56,504 bases of DNA from Aureimonas sp. AU4 (GCF_001463765.1 NZ_BBWK01000050.1:1-56504); one strand, 5' to 3'. Shown: positions 22,512 to 32,440, counted from the stretch's first letter. Program-made: numbers and translations. Notes: a model not told the origin generated them from the sequence alone.

Positions 22512-23687
22512 ATGACCATCGAAGCCAGCCATTCCGAGGGCCGCGCGCCCCGCATCCGCCTCGGCATGGTGGGCGGGGGCCAGGGCGCCTTCATCGGCGC
22601 GGTCCACCGCATCGCCGCCCGCCTCGACGACCGCTACGAGCTGGTGGCGGGCGCGCTCTCCTCGGACGCGGAGCGCTCGCGCGCCTCGGCCGCCGACCTC
22701 GGCCTCGATCCGGCCCGCGCCTACGGCTCGTTCGAGGAGATGGCCAGGGCGGAAGCCGCGCGGCCGGACGGCATCGAGGCCGTCTCGATCGTGACGCCCA
22801 ACCACATGCACGTGCCCGCCGCCAAGGCCTTTCTCCAGGCCGGCATCCACGTCATCTGCGACAAGCCGCTGGCGCTCTCGCTCGCCGAGGCCGAGGATCT
22901 CGCCGCGCTCGTGGAGCGTTCGGGACGCGTCTTCGCGCTCACCCACAACTACACCGGCTACCCGATGATCCGCGAGGCGCGGGCGCGCGTCATGGCGGGC
23001 GAGCTCGGCGAGCTTCGCCTCGTGCAGGCCGAATATCCGCAGGACTGGCTCGCCAGAAGCGCCGAGACCGAGGGCTCCAAGCAGGCGGAGTGGCGCACCG
23101 ACCCGGCGCGCTCGGGCGCGGGCGGCTGCATCGGCGACATCGGCACCCACGCCTACAACCTCGCCTCCTTCATCACCGGGGAGGACGCCTCGGAACTTCT
23201 CGCCCAGCTGACCACCTTCGTGCCGGGCCGCCGGCTCGACGACGACGTGCAGATCCTCCTGCGCTACGCGAGCGGCATGCGCGGCATGCTCTGGGCGAGC
23301 CAAGTGGCGGTCGGCCACGAGAACGGGCTGAAGATCCGCGTCTATGGCACGGAAGCGGGCCTGGAATGGACGCAGGCCGACCCGAACTATCTCTGGTTCA
23401 CGAAGCTCGGGCAGCCGAGACAGCTCATCACGCGCAACGGAGCGGGGTCGGGCGCGGAGAGCCGGCGCGTCTCGCGCATCCCCTCGGGCCACCCGGAGGG
23501 CTATCTCGAGGGCTTCGCCAACATCTACACCGAGGCGGCCGAGGCGATCCTGGCGGCGCGCGAGGGCCGACCCATGGATCCGGCGACCACCTTCCCGGGC
23601 ATCCGCGAGGGTCTGGCCGGCATGCGCTTCATCGAGGCGGCGGTTCGCTCCAGCCGAAACAGCAACAGCTGGGAACGGATCGGCTGA
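22512..23687 (+). CDS. Gfo/Idh/MocA family NAD(P)-dependent oxidoreductase
   Basis: 391-residue sugar dehydrogenase. The N-terminal Rossmann fold starts [19 protein letters not shown] (Gly-rich loop), followed by [21 protein letters not shown] and the conserved EKP-like motif, here [13 protein letters not shown] with Asp for Glu. The C-terminal domain carries the catalytic-region motif [15 protein letters not shown] with the His that typically acts with the EKP Lys. Start ATG at 22512 follows TGAGGAGA. It is the second gene of the plus-strand arm of the sugar-acid cluster, ending at a bidirectional hairpin. Confidence 0.92.
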   Translation: MTIEASHSEGRAPRIRLGMVGGGQGAFIGAVHRIAARLDDRYELVAGALSSDAERSRASAADLGLDPARAYGSFEEMARAEAARPDGIEAVSIVTPNHMHVPAAKAFLQAGIHVICDKPLALSLAEAEDLAALVERSGRVFALTHNYTGYPMIREARARVMAGELGELRLVQAEYPQDWLARSAETEGSKQAEWRTDPARSGAGGCIGDIGTHAYNLASFITGEDASELLAQLTTFVPGRRLDDDVQILLRYASGMRGMLWASQVAVGHENGLKIRVYGTEAGLEWTQADPNYLWFTKLGQPRQLITRNGAGSGAESRRVSRIPSGHPEGYLEGFANIYTEAAEAILAAREGRPMDPATTFPGIREGLAGMRFIEAAVRSSRNSNSWERIG

Positions 23688-23732
23688 GACCGCGCCCCGG
23701 ACGGCGCCAAACGATCGGCGGTAGCCGGCTTA

Positions 23733-23757
23733 CGGCAGGAGGAGATGCCTCCTGCCG
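23733..23757. terminator. Bidirectional hairpin between the sugar cluster and the quorum-sensing cluster
   Basis: Perfect 10-bp stem CGGCAGGAGG / CCTCCTGCCG with a 5-nt loop, between convergent genes ending at 23687 and 23774. Confidence 0.6.
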
Positions 23758-23773
23758 ACAAAGGTTCCGAAGC

Positions 23774-23956
23774 TCAGTGACAGAGACGCGGAGGGCGGGC
23801 CGCAAGGTCCGCCGCCAGCCCCAGCGCGTCCTGTTCGGCCCGGCCGAGATCGAGGCGGCGGCATTCGCTGGCAACGTAGCGGCACAGTTCGGCGAGCGCG
23901 CGGATGTCGTCCGTGTCGGTCGCCTCGGCGAGGGCGTGATCGAGTTCAGCGAGCAT
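23774..23956 (-). CDS. Small protein overlapping the end of the luxI-like gene
   Basis: 60 residues from an ATG with GGAGACC upstream. The sequence is a helical, acidic-then-basic protein (MLAELDHALAEATDTDDIRALAELCRYVASECRRLDLGRAEQ...). Its start overlaps the 3-prime end of the AHL-synthase-like gene by 11 nt, so it should be translated from the same message. No family recognised. Small ORFs after luxI sometimes encode modulators of the circuit, but nothing here proves that. Confidence 0.65.
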   Translation of the reverse strand: MLAELDHALAEATDTDDIRALAELCRYVASECRRLDLGRAEQDALGLAADLAARPPRLCH

Positions 23957-24641
23957 GCTTGGTCTCCGGTCGATGCGGTGAAAGCGAATGGGGCGGCATG
24001 GCGGGCAGAAACGGCTTCTGCGGACCGTGGCGGCGCAGGACCGGGCGGCTCGTGCCGGCAAGGCGCCGGGCGGAGGCCAGGCTCCGCTCGTCGACCCGCA
24101 TGAAGGCGGCGACCTTCGAAGCCCCCTCGATCCGGGCCGGCAGTCCCAGCACCTGGACGTGCCAGCCCAGGCTCTCCCAGCGCGGCAGCCAATAGGCGTC
24201 CTCGACGCCGCCGACCCATTCCACGCCCTCCTCCAGGGCGTATTCCATGACCGCGCAGGCCATGGCGGCGAAGGTGACCTCCTCGCGGGCGGCGCAGGCA
24301 TCCGCTTCCGCCGGCAGGCGCGTCCAGTCCGCCCATTGCGCTCGGTCGGGCAAGCCGCGTTCGACCGCGAGCTGCGGCAGGCCGCGCAGGCGGTTCGGAC
24401 CGCAGGAGGGCATCAGCCGCGAGGCGGCGGCGACCCGCCCCTCCTCGATGCCAAGAAGAAGGGTTCCCCCGTCCACGACCGGATCGCAGCAGCCGAGCAG
24501 ATCGTCCTGGCGCAGAAGGCGGGCCGGGATCGGGCACGGCATCTCCCGCGACGGGCGCGAGGCGACCACCGGTGCGTGCGACGCATAGGCTCCCTCGTAA
24601 AGGAAGCGGTTGCGATCGGTGACGACATGGACTTCGAGCAT
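23946..24641 (-). CDS. Divergent LuxI-type acyl-homoserine-lactone synthase
   Basis: 231 residues from an ATG with a GGGAGGA ribosome-binding site. The C-terminal two thirds fit the LuxI fold: RVAAASRLMPSCGPNRL matches the family's RLLPTxGPYML segment with its conserved Arg, WADWTRLPAE replaces the usual W-E-x-SRF (keeping the Arg), and LGWHVQVLGLPARIEGASKVAAFMRV matches the acyl-binding end. The N-terminal loop that normally reads RxxVFxxxxxW and ExDxFD is poorly conserved; only RQDDLLGCCD remains. It lies 142 nt downstream of a LuxR gene on the same strand. The likely role is synthesis of an AHL or related signal from SAM and an acyl donor; the substitutions leave substrate and even activity open. 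Confidence 0.72.
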   Translation of the reverse strand: MLEVHVVTDRNRFLYEGAYASHAPVVASRPSREMPCPIPARLLRQDDLLGCCDPVVDGGTLLLGIEEGRVAAASRLMPSCGPNRLRGLPQLAVERGLPDRAQWADWTRLPAEADACAAREEVTFAAMACAVMEYALEEGVEWVGGVEDAYWLPRWESLGWHVQVLGLPARIEGASKVAAFMRVDERSLASARRLAGTSRPVLRRHGPQKPFLPAMPPHSLSPHRPETKHAR

Positions 24642-24723
24642 GCGTCCTCCCTCGCCCTGATCCCGTGGGGAGCGTCCGATCGCGTCGGCGCGGCGTTGTT
24701 GCGTCTTCGATATCGCTCCCGCG

Positions 24724-24771
24724 CGCCTCGCCCAATACCTGGATTCAGGTAGCCTTCGCCTGGGCGAGGCG
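24724..24771. promoter_or_regulatory. Lux-box-like palindrome nested inside a terminator-like hairpin
   Basis: Outer arms CGCCTCGCCCA (24724-24734) and TGGGCGAGGCG (24761-24771) are perfect complements. Between them TACCTG-GATT-CAGGTA (24736-24751) is a perfect inverted repeat with the CTG/CAG ends of lux boxes, but with a 4-nt instead of the usual 8-10-nt core. It lies 13 nt past the luxR stop and about 80 nt before the luxI start, so it could end the luxR message and bind LuxR to activate luxI. Confidence 0.5.
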
Positions 24772-24783
24772 GGCGCGGCCGCT

Positions 24784-25521
24784 TCAGATCCGGACCTCGC
24801 CAGAGCGGATGCCCTCGGCCACGGCCTGCGCGATCGTCGCCGCGTTCAGCTTCAGGCGCACGTTGCGCAGATGCGTCTGGATCGTGAGGCGCGACAGGCC
24901 GAGGATGGAGGCGACGTCGTCGACCGTCTTGCCGACCGCGATCCAGGTCAGGCACTCGGCCTCGCGCGCGGTGAGGAGCGGCGCCGCCGTTCCGAGGCGG
25001 CCCGTCAGCCGGCGTAGCCGGTTGGCGGCGTAGATGGCCATGAGGTGGAGCGCCGCGAGATCGACCGGCGAGGCGTCCAGGGCGCGCGAGGTCGCGAAGG
25101 ACACGTTGGCCTGCCATTGGCGGGGCGAGAACATCGGCACGACGAAGCCGTCGACCATGCCGTGCTCGGCCGCCTCGCCCATGAAGCGGCCGGTCATATC
25201 GGTGCGCATGGCCGGGTCCGGAACGGCGGACCAGCGGAACGGCTCGGTGGTGCGGCCGGCCCACTGGGCCACGGGATCGTGGGGAAAGTATTCGCGCTCG
25301 ACGTAGCGGTGGAACCAGTCCTGGTTCCAGACGCAACCCATGATCTCAGGCCCGAAGGGCTGCCCGGGCGCGGGCACGCCGCAAACGATCAACCCCTCGA
25401 TGCCGACCTGCGACGCCTCGCGGTAGAGGTCCGCGACGACCTCGTCCACCGTATCGTGCAGCTTCACCCGTTCGATGAAATCGAAGGGCCGCAGGTTGAC
25501 GCTCATCCCGGTTCCGCTCAT
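24784..25521 (-). CDS. LuxR-family quorum-sensing regulator with autoinducer-binding domain
   Basis: About 245 residues. Residues about 20-160 form the autoinducer-binding domain; the TraR-type ligand residues are all present (Trp and Tyr in DWFHRYVEREY, Asp-Pro in FPHDPVAQW, Trp in PFRWSAV, Gly in HGMVDGFVVPM). Residues about 180-245 are the LuxR-type HTH (LTAREAECLTWIAVGKTVDDVA, LGLSRLTIQTHLRNVRLKL). It should therefore bind an AHL and DNA. I choose the ATG at 25521; an ATG at 25506 and a GTG at 25533 are in frame. It is upstream of the divergent luxI gene on the same strand. A CCACAC/GTGTGG hairpin around the start region may tune translation. Confidence 0.9.
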   Translation of the reverse strand: MSGTGMSVNLRPFDFIERVKLHDTVDEVVADLYREASQVGIEGLIVCGVPAPGQPFGPEIMGCVWNQDWFHRYVEREYFPHDPVAQWAGRTTEPFRWSAVPDPAMRTDMTGRFMGEAAEHGMVDGFVVPMFSPRQWQANVSFATSRALDASPVDLAALHLMAIYAANRLRRLTGRLGTAAPLLTAREAECLTWIAVGKTVDDVASILGLSRLTIQTHLRNVRLKLNAATIAQAVAEGIRSGEVRI

Positions 25522-25592
25522 GGCAGCCGCCACACCTCGAAGTGTGGAAAATGCACGTATAGAGCGAGATTGGTTCGAGGGCCATCACTCAT

Positions 25593-25613
25593 CAACCCTA
25601 TGTGATAAGGTTG
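25593..25613. promoter_or_regulatory. Candidate LuxR operator upstream of luxR
   Basis: 9-nt arms CAACCCTAT and ATAAGGTTG, one mismatch, 3-nt centre GTG, about 72-92 nt upstream of the luxR start in an AT-richer patch. It differs from the element before luxI, so it may bind another regulator. Confidence 0.35.
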
Positions 25614-25694
25614 TCTTCGAAGCCAAGACGCGTCCCGGCTTTCGACATGGTTCGACGGCCGGGACGAGGAGCGACGGTGCGCTCGCCGCGCCCT

Positions 25695-26720
25695 TCAGGA
25701 CAGGTCCACCGGCTTAGAGCGCAGGCGCGCGGCGGTGGCCGGGTCGGCCCGCCGGCACAGGACCGGCGGCAGGCCGCGCAGGATCAGCTCGGCATCGGCC
25801 ACCGCCATCGCCCCGATCGCGTGGAAGGCGTCGAGCGTGCCGCCGGTGCGATGCGCCGACAGAAGCAGCCCCGGCACCGCGCGCACCGGGTCGTCGGCGG
25901 CCACCGGCTCCTGCGGGAAGACGTCGGTCGCCGCGCGGATGTGGCCGGAGCGCACGGCCTCCAGGAAGGCGGGAAAGTCCACGACGCCCGCCCGGCTCAT
26001 CAGGAGGAACGACGCGCCCGGCTGCATCAGAGAGAACTCGCGCGCGCCGATGAAGCCCTGGTTCTCGGAGGTGACGCCCGCGAACACGGCGACCGTGCGG
26101 CTTTCGCGCAGGACCTCGTCCAGTGAGGCGGGCATCGCCTCGGCCCGCTCGATCACCTCGGCCGGCAGCCAGGGGTCGTAGATGCGCACCGTGTTGCGGA
26201 AGGGCCGGATCAGCTCGCGGAACTGCCGTCCGAGATCGCCGAAGCCGACGATGCCAACGCTTGAGCCCATGAAGCGGAACGTATGCTCGTTGGCCGCCAG
26301 CCCGTAGCTCTCGCGGCCCTCGCGAAACAGACGGTCGGCCTCGGTGATGCCGCGCGCCAGATCGATCGCCATGCCGAGCGCGGCCTCGGCCACGGGCGCG
26401 GCGAAGGCGGAGGCCGGGGTGATGACGTGGACGCCCCGGTCCTGCGCCGCCGCGTAGTCGATGTTGGGCAGGAAGTTGGTTTCGACGTTGATGATGGCCT
26501 TGAGGTGGGGCGCGCGCTCCAGGCGCCCGCGGTCCATCGCCGTCTGGCCGAAGATCAGGACGGTCTCGGGCAGGAGGCGCTCCACGGTCTCGTCGGGCAT
26601 GGGGCGATCCTGCGAGACGACCACCTCGCCCATCGCCTCCAGCCGGCGCCGGACGTCGGGCGTCATGATGAGGTCGAGGGTCCGGGGCAGCGGATCCACG
26701 AGGATGATGCGGCGCGTCAT
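25695..26720 (-). CDS. D-2-hydroxyacid dehydrogenase (NAD-binding)
   Basis: 341 residues. The NAD-binding Rossmann motif is [17 protein letters not shown] and the C-terminal catalytic region is present with Arg in [11 protein letters not shown], Glu in FPQEPV and His in LLSAHRTGG, the standard Arg-Glu-His triad of the family. Such enzymes reduce 2-ketoacids to D-2-hydroxyacids or the reverse, as in phosphoglycerate or glyoxylate metabolism. The substrate-binding N-terminal part ([13 protein letters not shown]) differs from the usual NAGVGxNN pattern, so the substrate is not obvious. Start ATG at 26720. It lies between luxR and a metallohydrolase and appears to be a single-gene unit. Confidence 0.9.
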   Translation of the reverse strand: MTRRIILVDPLPRTLDLIMTPDVRRRLEAMGEVVVSQDRPMPDETVERLLPETVLIFGQTAMDRGRLERAPHLKAIINVETNFLPNIDYAAAQDRGVHVITPASAFAAPVAEAALGMAIDLARGITEADRLFREGRESYGLAANEHTFRFMGSSVGIVGFGDLGRQFRELIRPFRNTVRIYDPWLPAEVIERAEAMPASLDEVLRESRTVAVFAGVTSENQGFIGAREFSLMQPGASFLLMSRAGVVDFPAFLEAVRSGHIRAATDVFPQEPVAADDPVRAVPGLLLSAHRTGGTLDAFHAIGAMAVADAELILRGLPPVLCRRADPATAARLRSKPVDLS

Positions 26721-26868
26721 GGGGAACTCCGGGTCGGGGACGGCCCGGGGCTAGACGGCGGCGGACCCGCTGGCAAGCACCCCCGCGAGAAGGCGTGCCT
26801 GGAACCGCCGCGCCCCGGCCCGCCTTTTGCCCCCGCTGCCCGTCGATCCGGGGCGGCGGGGACGAGAG

Positions 26869-27858
26869 ATGACGACGAACCGATACTACCAGGGGCCGGT
26901 CACCGACCATTTCGACGGGACGCGCTTCTTCAACCGGGGCGGTGCGCGCGACAAGTCGGTGCTCGACATCCTGCGCTGGAAGATGAAGAGCCGTCGCGAG
27001 CGCTGGCCGGACCACCCGCCCGCGGTGACGCCGGATCGCCCGCCCGAGCGGAGCCGGCCGCTGCGCGTCGCCTTTGTCGGGCACGGGACGATCCTCCTGC
27101 AGGTCGAGAACCGCAACCTCCTGATCGACCCGGTCTGGTCGGAGCGAGTCAGCCCGTTCCGCCGCGTCGGCCCCAGGCGCGTGAACCCGCCCGGCATCCG
27201 CTTCGAGGACCTGCCGCCGATCGACGCGGTGCTCCTCACCCACAACCATTACGACCATCTCGACCTCGATACGTTGAAACGGCTGGAGGCGACGTTCCGA
27301 CCCCGTGTCGTGACCCCGCTCGGCAACGACGCGGTGATCCATGCGGCCGTGCCCGCGATGCGTGTCGACACGGGCGACTGGGGTGCGTCATTCGATCTGG
27401 GAGGCGGCGTCGAGACCGTGCTCCACCCCGCCAACCACTGGTCGTCGCGCTCGCTCTCGGATCGGCGCATGGCGCTCTGGTGCGGCTTCGCGATCCGCAG
27501 CCCCCAGGGCCTTCTCTACCATTCCGGCGATACGGGCTACGGCGACGGCTCGATCTTCCGGCTGTTCCGCGAGCGGTTCGGCGCGCCCGACCTCGCCTTC
27601 CTGCCGATCGGCGCCTACGAGCCGCGCTGGTTCATGCGCGACCAGCACGTCGCGCCCGACGAAGCGGTGCGCATCCTCCTCGACACCGGCGCGCGGCGCG
27701 CGCTCGGCTTCCACTGGGGCACGTTCCCGCTCGCCGACGAGGGCATGGAGACGCCCGCGCGCGAGCTCGACGCCGCGCTGGACGAAGCCGGCATCGCGCG
27801 CGAGCGCTTCCGGCCGATGCGGCCGGGCGAGGTCTTCGCGTTCGAGGACGCGGTGTAA
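26869..27858 (+). CDS. MBL-fold metallohydrolase, NAPE-PLD-like
   Basis: 329 residues. The metallo-beta-lactamase metal motif is [11 protein letters not shown], with further ligands in [18 protein letters not shown] (Asp) and LGFHWGTF (His), matching the NAPE-PLD/UlaG-like subgroup that hydrolyses phosphodiesters such as N-acyl phosphatidylethanolamines. No signal peptide or membrane segment is visible. The ATG at 26869 has GAGAG in front. It is divergent from the hydroxyacid dehydrogenase and 62 nt upstream of acetoacetyl-CoA synthetase. Confidence 0.88.
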   Translation: MTTNRYYQGPVTDHFDGTRFFNRGGARDKSVLDILRWKMKSRRERWPDHPPAVTPDRPPERSRPLRVAFVGHGTILLQVENRNLLIDPVWSERVSPFRRVGPRRVNPPGIRFEDLPPIDAVLLTHNHYDHLDLDTLKRLEATFRPRVVTPLGNDAVIHAAVPAMRVDTGDWGASFDLGGGVETVLHPANHWSSRSLSDRRMALWCGFAIRSPQGLLYHSGDTGYGDGSIFRLFRERFGAPDLAFLPIGAYEPRWFMRDQHVAPDEAVRILLDTGARRALGFHWGTFPLADEGMETPARELDAALDEAGIARERFRPMRPGEVFAFEDAV

Positions 27859-27920
27859 CCCTTGCCAAGCGCCGCGCCCTCGGCTTCCTTCTCGCCGACC
27901 GGCGCAAGGCGACGATTCCG

Positions 27921-29888
27921 ATGACCGCTTCCCAAGCCCTCTGGACCCCCTCCCCGGCCCGCGTCGAGGCCTCTGCGATGACCGCCTTCCGCCGCGCCTG
28001 CGAGCGGCGGACCGGCCGCGCGCTGCCCGACACGCGCGCGCTGCACCGCTGGTCGCTGGAGGAGCCCGGCGCCTTCTGGGAGGCGGTCTGGGACACGTTC
28101 GAGGTCCTGGGCGAGAAGGGCGAACGGCGCCTCGCGGACGGCGACGCGATGCCGGGCGCGCGCTTCTTTCCGGACGCCACGCTGAACTTCGCCGAGAACA
28201 TCCTGCGGCAAAGGCCGGGCGTCGGCGACGGGGACGACGCGCTGGTCTGGCGCGTGGAGGACGCGGGCGGCGGTCGCTGGAGCTGGGCTGAGCTGCGCGC
28301 CGCCGTCTCGCGCCTGACGCAGGCGCTACGCGCCAGCGGCATTCGTTCTGGCGACCGCGTCGCCGCCCTCCTGCCCAATGGGCCGGAGGCGGTGGCCGCC
28401 ATGCTCGCCGCCTCGGCGGTCGGCGCGGTCTGGTGCTCGGCCTCGCCCGACTTCGGCGCGCGCGGCGTTCTCGACCGGTTCGGCCAGATCGCCCCGCGCC
28501 TCCTTTTCGCCTGCGCCGTCTACCGCTACGCCGGCAAGGCGATCGATCTCGGCGCCAAGCTCGCCGAGATCGCCGGCGGCCTGCCGACGCTGGAGCGCGT
28601 CGTGATCATCGGCGAGGGCGGCGAGGCGCTCGCGCGGCAGCTGCCCGACGCGACGACGCTGGACGCCTTCCTCGAACCCTTCGCGCCGGGCGCGACCCGC
28701 TTCGAGCCGCTTCCCTTCGACCACCCGCTCGCGATCCTCTTCTCGTCGGGCACGACGGGCGTTCCCAAATGCATCGTCCACCGGGCGGGCGGCGTCCTGC
28801 TGCAGCACCTCAAGGAACAAGGGCTGCATTCCGACGTGCAGGCGGGCGACCGCGTCTTCTACTTCACGACGCTCGGCTGGATGATGTGGAACTGGCTCCT
28901 GTCGGGGCTGGCGCAAGGCGCGACGCTGCTGCTCTTCGACGGCTCGCCCTTCCACCCCGGCCCCGCCGTCCTGTGGGACTACGCGGCGCAGGAGCGCGCC
29001 ACCCATTTCGGCACCTCCGCCAAGTATATCGACGCCCTGCGCAAGTCGGGCCTGAAGCCCGCGGCGAGCCATGACCTCGCCCGCTTGCGCGCCGTCCTCT
29101 CCACCGGCTCGCCGCTGTCCGCGGACGGCTTCCGCTTCGTCTACGAGGGGGTGAAGCGCGACCTTCATCTCGCCTCGATCTCGGGCGGCACCGACATCGT
29201 GTCCTGCTTCGTGCTCGGGGACCCGACGCGGCCCGTCCATGCCGGCGAGATCCAGGGTCCGGGACTCGGCATGGCGGTGGAGGTGTGGAACGAGGCGGGG
29301 CAGCCGGCGGCGGTCGGCGAGAAGGGCGAGCTCGTCTGCCGCCGCCCCTTTCCGTCCATGCCGCTCGGCTTCTGGAACGACGAGGGCGGAGCGCGCTATC
29401 GCGCGGCCTATTTCGAGCGCTTCGCAGGGGTCTGGTGCCACGGCGACTATGCCGAGACGACGCCGCACGGCGGCTTCGTGATCCACGGGCGCTCGGACGC
29501 CACGCTCAACCCCGGCGGGGTGCGCATCGGCACGGCCGAGATCTACGCGCAGGTCGAGCGCATCCCCGAGGTGGCGGAGGCCATCGCCGTCGCGCAGGAC
29601 TGGGAGGGCGACGTGCGCGTCGTCCTGTTCGTGCGCCTTGCGGAGGGAGCGGTGCTCGACGAGGCGCTGGAGCGGCGCATCCGGCAGGGCATTCGCGAGG
29701 GCGCGAGCCCGCGCCACGTGCCCGCCCGCATCCTGGCGGTGGCCGACATCCCGCGCACCAAGTCCGGCAAGATCGTCGAGCTCGCGGTGCGCGAGGCGCT
29801 GCACGGGCGGCCCGTCGCCAATACCGAGGCGCTGGCCAACCCCGAGGCGCTCCGGCTGTTCGCGAACCGCGAGGAGCTTACGCGCTGA
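27921..29888 (+). CDS. aacS: Acetoacetyl-CoA synthetase
   Basis: 655-residue ANL-superfamily ligase that activates acetoacetate with ATP and CoA, used in ketone-body or polyhydroxybutyrate utilisation. The N-terminal acetyl-CoA synthetase-type segment ([20 protein letters not shown]), the phosphate loop [36 protein letters not shown], the YxxTE-equivalent [10 protein letters not shown], the [20 protein letters not shown] hinge and the catalytic Lys in [12 protein letters not shown] are all present; [10 protein letters not shown] and TTLGWMMWN are the AACS variants of the family motifs. Start ATG at 27921, though the frame is open much further upstream. Its 3-prime end overlaps the convergent GGDEF-EAL gene by 11 nt. 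Confidence 0.95.
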   Translation: MTASQALWTPSPARVEASAMTAFRRACERRTGRALPDTRALHRWSLEEPGAFWEAVWDTFEVLGEKGERRLADGDAMPGARFFPDATLNFAENILRQRPGVGDGDDALVWRVEDAGGGRWSWAELRAAVSRLTQALRASGIRSGDRVAALLPNGPEAVAAMLAASAVGAVWCSASPDFGARGVLDRFGQIAPRLLFACAVYRYAGKAIDLGAKLAEIAGGLPTLERVVIIGEGGEALARQLPDATTLDAFLEPFAPGATRFEPLPFDHPLAILFSSGTTGVPKCIVHRAGGVLLQHLKEQGLHSDVQAGDRVFYFTTLGWMMWNWLLSGLAQGATLLLFDGSPFHPGPAVLWDYAAQERATHFGTSAKYIDALRKSGLKPAASHDLARLRAVLSTGSPLSADGFRFVYEGVKRDLHLASISGGTDIVSCFVLGDPTRPVHAGEIQGPGLGMAVEVWNEAGQPAAVGEKGELVCRRPFPSMPLGFWNDEGGARYRAAYFERFAGVWCHGDYAETTPHGGFVIHGRSDATLNPGGVRIGTAEIYAQVERIPEVAEAIAVAQDWEGDVRVVLFVRLAEGAVLDEALERRIRQGIREGASPRHVPARILAVADIPRTKSGKIVELAVREALHGRPVANTEALANPEALRLFANREELTR

Positions 29889-31821
29889 GGATCGCCGGGG
29901 CGGGGGGCGCCACGGCCCCGCCCGCCGCCAGCGCGCGCAGCTCGCCCAGTCCCTCGCGTTCGAGCCGGGCGAGCGCGTCGGCCGCGCTCGCGGGCCGGCC
30001 GAACAGGTAGCCCTGTCCGAGGCCGCAGCCGGTGCGCGCCACGAGCTGGCGCTGCTCCTCGGTCTCGATGCCCTCGGCCACGACGTCGAGCCTGAGGCGC
30101 CGGGCCAGGACGCACATGGTGGAGATGATCGCGAGCCCGTTCTCGCCCGCCCGCCCGTCCGCCAGGAAGGACCGGTCGATCTTCAGCTTGTCGAAGGGGA
30201 AGCGGCTGAGATAGCCGAGCGAGGAGTAGCCGGTGCCGAAGTCGTCGAGCGAGACGCGGCAGCCGAGCGCTCGCAGGGCGCTCATCGTGCGCAGCGCCGC
30301 CTCGTCGTTGTCGATGAGCGCCGTCTCGGTGACCTCCACCACGAAGCGCTGGGGTGCCAGGCCCGCGCGGTCGAGGACGTCGCGGATATGGTCGATGAGG
30401 CCGCCATCGGCGAACTGGCGCGTCGACACGTTCACGGCCACGAACACGCCCTCGGGCCAGGGCCGGGCCGCGCGCACGGCCTCGGCGATCACCCAGCGGC
30501 CGATCTGGAGAATCTGGGCGTTCTCCTCGGCAAGCGGGATGAACTCGGCCGGCGAGATGGCGCCGAACTCGGGATGCCGCCAGCGCAGGAGCGCCTCGAA
30601 GCCGCGCGTGCGCGCGGTGCGCAGGTCCACCACCGGCTGGAAGGCCAGATGCATCTCCCCGCGCTCGATCGCGCCGCGCAGGTCCTCCTGCAGGCGCCGC
30701 CGGTAGAGGAAGGTGCGCTTCATCTCGGGCCGGAACTCGACGGCGCACCCGCGACCGGCGAGCTTGGCCTCGTAGAGCGCGATGTCGGCATCCTTGAGAA
30801 GGCCCGCCTCGCTCGCGCCGTCGTCGCCCGCAGCGCTCGCGAAGCCGAGCGTGACGCCGACCGCGATCTCGCGCCCGTCGGTCAGGACCGGCTCGTCCAT
30901 GCGCGCGATGATGCGCTCGCAGGCCGCGCGGCTGCGCCGGCTCGCGCCCTCGCCCTCGTAGAGCAGCGCGAACTCGTCGCCGCCGATGCGGGCGATCTCG
31001 GCGGCATCCGGCGCGGCGGCCCGCAGGCGCTGCGACACGCGCGTCAGGACGAGGTCGCCGACGTCGTGGCCGTGCGTGTCGTTGAGCGTCTTGAAGTGGT
31101 CGACGTCGACCAGGATCACGGCCCGCTCGCCGGAGCGGGCGAGCGCGCCGAGCCGCGCGCCGAAGCTCAGGCGGTTCGCGATGCCGGTCAGGGCGTCGCG
31201 TCGCACCGTGTGGTCGAGGCGCGCGTTCTGGCGCATCACGAAGGCGATTAGCGCCGCGCCCACCAGGACCAGCATCATCGTCATCACGCAAAGCCCCGCC
31301 AGGAGATGGCGCAGGCGGACCTGGTTCTCGGCGACGCGGTCGCCGGCCTGGGCGTGGGCCATCGACGTCATTTGCACGAGGGGCTGGATCAAAGGCTTGA
31401 CGATCGCCTCGGAGCGGGTGATCGCGGTCGCATCGGGCAGCCGCGCGATCAGGGGCTCCAGCTCGCGCACGGCGTTGCGCAGGAGCGGCAGGATCTCGCT
31501 GCGCATCTCGGCGACCGGAAAGATACCGTTCTCGACGAGGCCGACCCGGTTGCGCAGGATGGCGTAGCGCAGCTTCACCGGCTCGACGCCGTCGCGCGCG
31601 ACATCGTCGATGCTGAGCTGGAGGCGCGCGATCTCGATCGCGGCCTGGGCGGCGTCGAAGGTGCGGTTGTAGCGTCCGGCCTCGTCGATCGAGCGCTGGT
31701 AGCTCACCGCGAGCGAGGCGCACGCGATCGCGAGCACGGCCAGGAGGCCGGTCACGCCCATCAAGCCGTAGCGCAGCTTCTGGAAGCGGCGCGGCAGCGA
31801 CAGCCTCGCGCGGTGGATCAT
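29878..31821 (-). CDS. GGDEF-EAL c-di-GMP enzyme with periplasmic sensor domain
   Basis: 647 residues. TM1 at about 18-42 ([20 protein letters not shown]), a helical periplasmic sensor of about 130 residues ([21 protein letters not shown]...), TM2 at about 178-202, a GGDEF domain with intact active site ([15 protein letters not shown], and [19 protein letters not shown]) and an EAL domain with the classical [47 protein letters not shown] and [11 protein letters not shown] motifs. It can in principle make and degrade c-di-GMP. Its ATG at 31821 overlaps the stop of the upstream molybdopterin-fold gene (ATGA), so the two are translationally coupled and the exported protein is a natural candidate for its sensory partner. 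Confidence 0.93.
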   Translation of the reverse strand: MIHRARLSLPRRFQKLRYGLMGVTGLLAVLAIACASLAVSYQRSIDEAGRYNRTFDAAQAAIEIARLQLSIDDVARDGVEPVKLRYAILRNRVGLVENGIFPVAEMRSEILPLLRNAVRELEPLIARLPDATAITRSEAIVKPLIQPLVQMTSMAHAQAGDRVAENQVRLRHLLAGLCVMTMMLVLVGAALIAFVMRQNARLDHTVRRDALTGIANRLSFGARLGALARSGERAVILVDVDHFKTLNDTHGHDVGDLVLTRVSQRLRAAAPDAAEIARIGGDEFALLYEGEGASRRSRAACERIIARMDEPVLTDGREIAVGVTLGFASAAGDDGASEAGLLKDADIALYEAKLAGRGCAVEFRPEMKRTFLYRRRLQEDLRGAIERGEMHLAFQPVVDLRTARTRGFEALLRWRHPEFGAISPAEFIPLAEENAQILQIGRWVIAEAVRAARPWPEGVFVAVNVSTRQFADGGLIDHIRDVLDRAGLAPQRFVVEVTETALIDNDEAALRTMSALRALGCRVSLDDFGTGYSSLGYLSRFPFDKLKIDRSFLADGRAGENGLAIISTMCVLARRLRLDVVAEGIETEEQRQLVARTGCGLGQGYLFGRPASAADALARLEREGLGELRALAAGGAVAPPAPAILSA

Positions 31822-32321
31822 GACGCGGCGACGACCTCGCAGAGCTGCCAGACGGCGCGGCTGTAGTAGGTCTGGTGGCGCAGTTCCTCGCGCTCGTCGA
31901 AGGGGAAGAGAAGGAAGATCGGCCCCTTGTCGCTCACCGGCATGAGGACGCCGTCCTGCCGGGTGGCGAAGAGGCCGTCCCCCTCGACGAGCTCGTCGGC
32001 GTCCGCGTCCACGACGTAGTCGTTGAGGGCGACGAGGCGCAGGCGGTTTGCGCGCAGGTTGACGGCGGAGAAGAGGTCGCGCGCGGAGACGCCGGAGAAC
32101 TCGGTCGCCTCCTTGTGCCAGAGCGTCGTGGTGCGAAAGCGCGTCTGGGGCAGCGCGTCGAGCGCGGCGGTGTCGAAGCTCATGTCACCCGGTCCCGGTC
32201 CGGGCCCGACCTCGCCGCGCACCCGCAGCACCGGCTCCGTCGCAAGAGCGAAGGAGGGCCTGGCAAGCGAGAGGGATAATAAGCCCGCCATACCGGTAAG
32301 AAACGATCGGCGACTCGTCAT
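31818..32321 (-). CDS. Tat-exported molybdopterin-domain (SUOX-fold-like) protein
   Basis: 167 residues. The N-terminus MTSRRSFLTGMAGLLSLSLA carries a twin-arginine motif (SRRSFL) and a hydrophobic core, so the protein is exported folded. The rest resembles a small oxidoreductase molybdopterin-binding domain: MSFDTAALDALPQTRFRTTTLWHKEATEFSGV and the VALNDYVVDADADEL and LLFPFDEREELRHQTYYSRAVWQL segments common to proteins annotated as molybdopterin-dependent oxidoreductase in alphaproteobacteria. The Cys that ligates Mo in sulfite oxidase is absent, so it may be a binding protein rather than an enzyme. It overlaps the downstream GGDEF-EAL gene (ATGA). Confidence 0.82.
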   Translation of the reverse strand: MTSRRSFLTGMAGLLSLSLARPSFALATEPVLRVRGEVGPGPGPGDMSFDTAALDALPQTRFRTTTLWHKEATEFSGVSARDLFSAVNLRANRLRLVALNDYVVDADADELVEGDGLFATRQDGVLMPVSDKGPIFLLFPFDEREELRHQTYYSRAVWQLCEVVAAS

Positions 32322-32440
32322 GCATCGGCCCCTCTTGCTGCCGCATGACCTTAAGGGAGATCGGTTAAGCGTCCCTCTCGACTTCTCCCGCACCTGCTAA
32401 AACTGGCGAAAAACTGGGGCGGCTCGGCGCGAAACGCAAA

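Noticed and set aside
26283-27920. Long upstream extension of the acetoacetyl-CoA synthetase frame
   Set aside because: It runs antisense to the hydroxyacid dehydrogenase and out of frame through the metallohydrolase; homology begins at 27921.
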